A stretch of DNA of 64,000 bases, taken from positions 186,001-250,000 of the forward strand of contig JAQSWM010000002.1 in NCBI GenBank assembly GCA_029266635.1. Direction: 5' to 3'. Numbering within the stretch: position 1 is the stretch's first letter; each line of letters starts with the position of its first letter. The stretch comes from Sphingobacteriaceae bacterium. Its GTDB lineage: Bacteria > Bacteroidota > Bacteroidia > Sphingobacteriales > Sphingobacteriaceae. The position numbers and the translations under genes were made by a program. This document shows, one piece after another, positions 59,882-64,000 of the stretch. Below the pieces are notes generated by a model. It was not told where the DNA came from. It did not search any database and saw only the letters and a list, made by a program, of their open reading frames with translations.

Positions 59882-61558
59882 GTGAAATACATTATTATAG
59901 GCGCTGTAGCAGGCGGAGCCAGTACTGCAGCCAGGTTAAGAAGATTAAACGAACACGCAGAAATCGTCATTTTTGAGAAGGGTCAATATATCTCCTACGC
60001 GAATTGCGGGCTTCCTTATTACATCGGAAATGTGATCAAGGATAGAAACAAACTCTTCGTCCAGACAGCCACTTCCTTTGCTGCAAGATTCAATGTAGAT
60101 GTGAGAGTAAGTACCGAAGTGACCGCCATCAATCCTTCCGTAAAAACAGTAAGCGCCATTAATCTTTTGACCGGCGAAGAGTACACAGAATCGTATGATA
60201 AGCTAGTTTTATCGCCCGGCGCCAGTCCCATTCGCCCTGCATTACCTGGCATTCAGAATGAGGGAATTTTTACTGTTCGAAATGTAGGTGACACCGATTA
60301 TATTAAAGGCTACGTTACAGAAACAAAACCGCAAAAGGCCGTTGTGATTGGTGCAGGGTTTATTGGATTAGAAATGGCCGAAAATTTACATGAACTCGGT
60401 CTCGATGTAAGTGTGGTGGAAATGAGCAATCAAATCCTTGCCCCGGTGGATCTTCCTATCGCTGCTCTTGCGCAGAAACATCTTAGAGAAAAAGGGATTC
60501 ATTTACATTTGAACACTGCTGTAACCGGCTTTGAAAAAGAAGATGGCCGCTTGAAAGTGCAACTGCAGGATAAGGCGGACCTGGAAGCGGATCTGGTGAT
60601 CCTTTCGATCGGTGTCAGGTCGGACACAAAGCTGGCCGAAAATGCAGGTTTAAAAATAGGACAAGCAAGAGGGATATGGGTAAATGAATATCTCCAAACT
60701 TCCGATCCTGATATCTATGCTGTTGGGGATGCCATCGAATATGCTAACCCGATATCTGGTCAGACGACAATTACTTTTCTTGCAGGTCCGGCAAATAAGC
60801 AGGGTCGCATTTGTGCAAATAACCTGGTGTTCGGCAATAATCAGAAATACAATGGTTCGATCAATACCGCTATTGTGAAGCTTTTCGACCTGACTCTGGG
60901 AGCTGCTGGAATGGCTGTAAAACATTTGGAACGAAATAAAATCCCTCACCTCACTGCAACCATTCATGGAAATTCGCACGCGGGATACTATCCCGGTGCC
61001 CAACTCATGACTATCCAGATTGCTTTTTCTCCTGAAAACGGACAATTGTTAAGTGCCCAGGTTATTGGAGGAGAAGGAGTAGATAAACGGCTTGATGTGC
61101 TTTCTTCAGTAATCAAAAACAAGGGGACGATTTATGATTTGATTGAATTTGAACAAGCTTACGCGCCTCCATTCTCATCCGCTAAAGATCCTGTCAATAT
61201 GGTAGGCTTTGTAGCGGAAAATATTTTGCTCGACCGATTAAAAGTTATCGAATGTTCAAAGCTGAATTCAGTAGAACCCCATGCTGCACTAATTGATGTT
61301 CGTACCCCAGCCGAATTTGCAGGAGGAACTATTGAAGGAGCTATAAATATTCCGCTTGACGAGATAAGAAATCGCCTGTCTGAAGTGCCGGTCGACAGAC
61401 CGCTTTATATTTTCTGTCAGCAGGGAATGCGTGGCTACCTGGCACAACGAATTCTAGTTCAAAATGGGTTTGAGAATGTTACGAACCTTTCCGGCGGTTA
61501 CCTCTTGTGGAAGACGTATAAGGATGAGATGGAGCAAGCGGAAGCAGAAGTTTTGTAG
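59882..61558 (+). CDS. CoA-disulfide reductase with C-terminal rhodanese domain
   Basis: A 558-residue flavoprotein. It has an N-terminal FAD-binding loop (IIGAVAGGASTAARLRRL), active-site Cys42 in YANCGLPYYIG, a NAD(P)H-binding loop (VVIGAGFIGLEMAENLHELG) and a second FAD segment (YAVGDAIEY). The C-terminal rhodanese domain has the loop FCQQGMRGYLA. CoADR-rhodanese fusions reduce CoA persulfide/polysulfide, giving sulfide. It pairs functionally with the divergent MBL/rhodanese gene. The start codon is GTG or ATG near 59882; the call follows the conserved start. Confidence 0.92.
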   Translation: MKYIIIGAVAGGASTAARLRRLNEHAEIVIFEKGQYISYANCGLPYYIGNVIKDRNKLFVQTATSFAARFNVDVRVSTEVTAINPSVKTVSAINLLTGEEYTESYDKLVLSPGASPIRPALPGIQNEGIFTVRNVGDTDYIKGYVTETKPQKAVVIGAGFIGLEMAENLHELGLDVSVVEMSNQILAPVDLPIAALAQKHLREKGIHLHLNTAVTGFEKEDGRLKVQLQDKADLEADLVILSIGVRSDTKLAENAGLKIGQARGIWVNEYLQTSDPDIYAVGDAIEYANPISGQTTITFLAGPANKQGRICANNLVFGNNQKYNGSINTAIVKLFDLTLGAAGMAVKHLERNKIPHLTATIHGNSHAGYYPGAQLMTIQIAFSPENGQLLSAQVIGGEGVDKRLDVLSSVIKNKGTIYDLIEFEQAYAPPFSSAKDPVNMVGFVAENILLDRLKVIECSKLNSVEPHAALIDVRTPAEFAGGTIEGAINIPLDEIRNRLSEVPVDRPLYIFCQQGMRGYLAQRILVQNGFENVTNLSGGYLLWKTYKDEMEQAEAEVL

Positions 61559-61566
61559 GGAGATTC

Positions 61567-61599
61567 AAGGCCTGCGAAGGTGCAGGCCTTATTCTTTAA
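61567..61599 (+). terminator. Terminator after CoADR gene
   Basis: AAGGCCTGC (61567-61575) pairs with GCAGGCCTT (61582-61590), followed by ATTCTTT. It lies between convergent genes. Confidence 0.82.
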
Positions 61600-61623
61600 G
61601 AAATTGATCTGTAATCAATTCTT

Positions 61624-62427
61624 TTATTGATTTTCAATAACCTTATTTGTTGAAGTATGATAAATCGTTGAAAACGGAGGAACACTTTTTGTAATCCATA
61701 CGTTACCACCGATAATACTATGATGACCTATCACTGTGTGACCGCCTAAAACAGTTGCATTCGCGTAAATTACTACCGAGTCTTCAACAGTTGGATGTCG
61801 TTTCGTTTCAGCCAGTTCTTTTTCGACACTAAGTGCGCCTAAAGTCACACCTTGATAGACCTTAACATGTTTCCCTATTTTACAGGTTTCGCCGATCACA
61901 AGTCCTGTTCCATGATCGATGTAGAAATACTCGCCAATTTCAGCTCCGGGATGAATATCAATACCGGTTTGAGCATGAATGCATTCGGTAATAATCCGGG
62001 GAAGAAGGGGAATTCCAAGCTTTAAGAGCGAATGTGCAATCCGATAGAAGCAAATAGCAAAAAAGCCTGGGTAAGCTCTAACCACTTCGAAACGCGATTT
62101 AGCTGAAGGATCACCCTGAAAAATAGCATCTACATCTGTGTTTAGAACCCGGTATAGTTCAGGGATATTATCGAAAAACTGTTCTGCTTTTAATTCATTG
62201 TCACAGCTATCACAAGCTGTAGTCCCTTTGAATATTTTCAAAAGCTGCTCTTTTAACAAATCAAATCGATTGTCTATTTCCGCAGTGCTGGGGTAAATTA
62301 TTTTATTGTGCTCCGGATATAAAAGGAAAATAAGGTCTTGTACCCAACCTTTAATGATGTCGTTAGACGGAACAGACTCTACAACTTGTTGTTTCTCCTT
62401 CAGATGACGTAAAAGTTCCTGATTCAT
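61624..62427 (-). CDS. cysE: Serine O-acetyltransferase (EpsC/CysE-type)
   Basis: A 267-residue enzyme making O-acetylserine for cysteine synthesis. A helical N-terminal domain is followed by the left-handed beta-helix with GIDIHPGAEIGEYFYIDHGTGLVIGET, VKVYQGVTLGAL and TVLGGHTVIGHHSIIGGNVW; the His of DHGTG and the catalytic Asp/His are present. The N-terminal part holds CDSC, an unusual Cys pair. It is followed on the same strand by DUF302; next to sulfur-handling genes, it may use recovered sulfide. Confidence 0.92.
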   Translation of the reverse strand: MNQELLRHLKEKQQVVESVPSNDIIKGWVQDLIFLLYPEHNKIIYPSTAEIDNRFDLLKEQLLKIFKGTTACDSCDNELKAEQFFDNIPELYRVLNTDVDAIFQGDPSAKSRFEVVRAYPGFFAICFYRIAHSLLKLGIPLLPRIITECIHAQTGIDIHPGAEIGEYFYIDHGTGLVIGETCKIGKHVKVYQGVTLGALSVEKELAETKRHPTVEDSVVIYANATVLGGHTVIGHHSIIGGNVWITKSVPPFSTIYHTSTNKVIENQ

Positions 62428-62441
62428 CTGCTGTTATATAA

Positions 62442-62828
62442 TTAGAGTGAATCGATTGCTTCCTTCAATTTCAGGCTCACTTCGCCAGCTATTGCTTCCA
62501 GATTTTGATTTTGAACCGCAGACATCGTTTCCATAGGATTGACTGCAGATACTTCTACTTTACCGTCGGTGCGTTCCTGCACCAGTATATTGCAAGGTAG
62601 CAATACGCCGATTCTATACTCTTGTTCAATTGCATGGTAGGCCATTTTCGGGTTGCAAGCACCGAGAATACGGTACTCACGAAAGTCGACGTTAAGTTTT
62701 TCTCTGAATTTTTCCTTTAGATCTATTTCAGTAATGACTCCAAACCCTCTGTCTGCCAGTGCTTGTTTAACCTTTGTTAAAGCCGTTTCAAAAGTGTTGC
62801 TTACTTCCCTGGTATGATAATAATTCAT
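62442..62828 (-). CDS. DUF302 protein
   Basis: A 128-residue protein (ATG 62828; ATG 62837 is also possible). DUF302 landmarks are ALTKVKQALADRGFGVITEID, then LGACNPKMAYHAIEQEYRIGVLLPCN, with two cysteines 24 residues apart. The family is small and often found near sulfur or metal-stress genes. Upstream of cysE (14-bp gap), so co-transcribed. Confidence 0.87.
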   Translation of the reverse strand: MNYYHTREVSNTFETALTKVKQALADRGFGVITEIDLKEKFREKLNVDFREYRILGACNPKMAYHAIEQEYRIGVLLPCNILVQERTDGKVEVSAVNPMETMSAVQNQNLEAIAGEVSLKLKEAIDSL

Positions 62829-62950
62829 CTGGTCCATTGCTAAATGTTCACAATTAGAGATGGAACACTCCCTGGCGCATTAAGTTCTATGTTTCTGGCA
62901 AGTGAGGCAATTGCAATAAGTTTGCCAGGGGTACTAAAAACTGGAGAGGC

Positions 62951-62985
62951 AAAAAATCAAAAAGGATCCGTTTAAAGATCCTTTT
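62951..62985 (-). terminator. Terminator of the DUF983 gene
   Basis: AAAAGGATC (62960-62968) and GATCCTTTT (62977-62985) form a perfect 9-bp stem. Read on the minus strand, GATTTTTTG follows it. The stem includes the gene's stop codon. Confidence 0.75.
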
Positions 62986-63337
62986 GATATTTAATTGGCG
63001 ACAAATAATGAAGTAATATCGTCCTTGAACACCTAAAATTGATTGCCATGAGTAAGATAACGGGTGAGATGGTAATTGCCATCAAGAGCCATAAATTACT
63101 TTCTCCAACAGTATAAAAAGCGGCTATGCCCGCTATCACTAATTCCGCTACCGTAAATGCGTAACTAACGTACATCGCGGCGTAGAAGAAGCCCGGTTCT
63201 ATCTCGTATTTTTGATTACAGTATGGGCATCTTTCATGCATAGTAGCGTACTTCCAACTAAATATTGAGCTCTTATAAATATCGCCCTGTTTACACCGTG
63301 GACATTTTTCATTAATCACAGCTGATATCTTAGTCAT
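62972..63337 (-). CDS. DUF983 small membrane protein
   Basis: A 121-residue protein with an N-terminal Zn-ribbon-like motif (CPRCKQGDIYKSS, then CPYCNQKYE), followed by two membrane helices. This is the DUF983 layout. The two CxxC pairs could bind Zn. Function unknown. It lies opposite the DUF6132 gene, sharing a promoter region with a palindrome. Confidence 0.85.
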   Translation of the reverse strand: MTKISAVINEKCPRCKQGDIYKSSIFSWKYATMHERCPYCNQKYEIEPGFFYAAMYVSYAFTVAELVIAGIAAFYTVGESNLWLLMAITISPVILLMAINFRCSRTILLHYLSPIKYQKDL

Positions 63338-63403
63338 CTCGATCCCTTCCTTAAAGTTTTACACTAACACTGACCGGGGCTCGTAAAAGTTGCCCGACTA
63401 ATA

Positions 63404-63477
63404 CAAAAGTAAGGAGTTGATATAGCGTCTTTGGTGACAAAAGTTACCGAACCGTCTCGTTACCGAAATTAGCTTTG
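63404..63477. promoter_or_regulatory. Divergent promoter with Crp/Fnr-type palindrome
   Basis: GGTGACAAAAGTTACC at 63433-63448 resembles the site at 59818. TACTTTTG on the minus strand (63411-63404) and TAGCTTTG on the plus strand (63470-63477) both fit TAnnTTTG. The distance from the minus -7 element to the palindrome is 29 bp, the same as in the other promoter. Confidence 0.62.
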
Positions 63478-63494
63478 TAAGAAATTTGTTGACT

Positions 63495-63695
63495 ATGGAA
63501 TTTTTAAAAAGAAACACAGGGATAGTTTTAGGAATTGTACTTGGGATGTTAGCGGGATTTCTATATTGGAATTATGTGGGCTGTGTAAGCGGCACCTGCG
63601 CAATTACTTCCAGTCCGGTAAACAGCACTTTGTACGGAGCATTGATGGGTGGTTTGCTGGGTAATATGTTTAAAAAGGAAAGGAAGACTGAATGA
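63495..63695 (+). CDS. DUF6132-like small membrane protein
   Basis: A 66-residue protein (ATG 63495; a TTG at 63486 is possible). It has two short hydrophobic stretches (IVLGIVLGMLAGFLYW and LYGALMGGLLGNMFKK), with the pair GCVSGTCAIT between them; the paired cysteines may bind metal or sulfur. It is a small protein common in Bacteroidota sulfur contexts. Function unknown. Confidence 0.72.
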   Translation: MEFLKRNTGIVLGIVLGMLAGFLYWNYVGCVSGTCAITSSPVNSTLYGALMGGLLGNMFKKERKTE

Positions 63696-63705
63696 TATTT
63701 GGGCG

Positions 63706-64000
63706 CTATGACGTCCCTTTCTTTAGTCCAGGGATCATCCTAAGCTGCACAACCAAAGATGATAAGACAGTTAATCCACCGATTGTTGCTATAGCCGTGG
63801 AAAGGCCGAACGAATCTGCAAGGATTCCTGAAAGGATTGCACCAAAAGCATAGCCGGAATCTCTCCATAGTCTGAAAATACCGAGACTTTCAGCCCTTTG
63901 TTCGGGCCTCGTTTCATCTGCAATAGCGGCCAGAAAGGTTGGATATACCACCGCTGTTCCTATCCCTAAAATTACCGAGATAAGCACGTAAGAACTCAAC
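63706..64000 (-). CDS. MFS transporter, C-terminal part (gene cut by window edge)
   Basis: Ninety-seven or more C-terminal residues of a major facilitator superfamily transporter: GIGTAVVYPTFLAAIADETRP, LGIFRLWRDSGYAFGAI, then a last helix and a basic end. The upstream half lies beyond the window. Substrate unknown. Convergent with the DUF6132 gene. Confidence 0.85.
   Translation of the reverse strand, partial: LSSYVLISVILGIGTAVVYPTFLAAIADETRPEQRAESLGIFRLWRDSGYAFGAILSGILADSFGLSTAIATIGGLTVLSSLVVQLRMIPGLKKGTS

Noticed and set aside
63700-63712. GGGCGC near 63703 as right end of the element
   Set aside because: Only six bases match the tRNA 3' end and no further T-arm sequence is present.
1-64000. 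CRISPR arrays, rRNA genes, insertion sequences
   Set aside because: Looked for regularly spaced direct repeats, rRNA landmarks and transposase motifs; none seen.

Overview
The window looks like a Bacteroidota chromosome, most likely Sphingobacteriaceae (Pedobacter-like). Grounds: a long FtsZ with an acidic, proline-rich tail, the Bacteroidota conjugation gene set (DUF4134, DUF4133, VirB4-type TraG, TraJ to TraN), an RteC-domain protein, and promoter elements of the Bacteroidota type TAnnTTTG. The genus is an inference.

Region 1 (1-5551) is ordinary chromosome: the last codons of ftsA, ftsZ, a VOC-fold protein, a membrane-anchored EEP-family hydrolase, a rhomboid protease, a Tat-exported metallophosphoesterase and a tRNA with anticodon CAT.

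Region 2 (about 5552-47861) reads as an integrative conjugative element next to that tRNA. It starts with a tyrosine recombinase and an anti-phage block: an AbiE-type toxin/antitoxin pair and a complete type II CBASS operon (nuclease-SAVED effector, CD-NTase, E1/E2 Cap2, JAB Cap3). A probable oriT and the mobilization genes follow (MobC, relaxase, VirD4-type coupling protein), then a GNAT / membrane LuxR / RteC cassette. A metal-resistance cargo comes next: CzcA fused to its outer-membrane channel, CzcB, a Fur/Zur-like regulator, two membrane proteins, a P1B ATPase, an HXXEE protein and a small MerR-controlled operon. After two genes I do not recognise, the mating-pair operon runs from 34973 to about 45795, followed by a lipoprotein, a 59-residue histone-H1-like protein and a RadC-type JAB protein.

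Region 3 (47965-64000) holds a long minus-strand run: a Cys-rich copper-binding protein, DUF2892, DUF2243, a TlpA-type thioredoxin, a tripartite RND pump, a 5'-nucleotidase-like hydrolase, DsrE and an MBL/double-rhodanese protein. Divergent from it is a CoA-disulfide-reductase/rhodanese fusion, followed by serine acetyltransferase, DUF302, DUF983, DUF6132 and a cut MFS gene. This looks like metal efflux combined with sulfane-sulfur handling. I could not find a convincing right end of the element, so region 3 may be cargo or chromosome.

The strongest non-coding observations are: (i) a 16-bp palindrome of Crp/Fnr type in two divergent promoters (59818 and 63433), at the same distance from a TACTTTTG element in both; (ii) an identical CGGCA-N15-TGCCG geometry on both sides of the AbiE pair; (iii) a TGCAAT-N3-ATTGCA site at the czc promoter, whose operon ends in a Fur-family gene; (iv) a MerR-type operator with a 19-bp spacer. 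The CzcA fusion also keeps what looks like a signal peptide in its middle.
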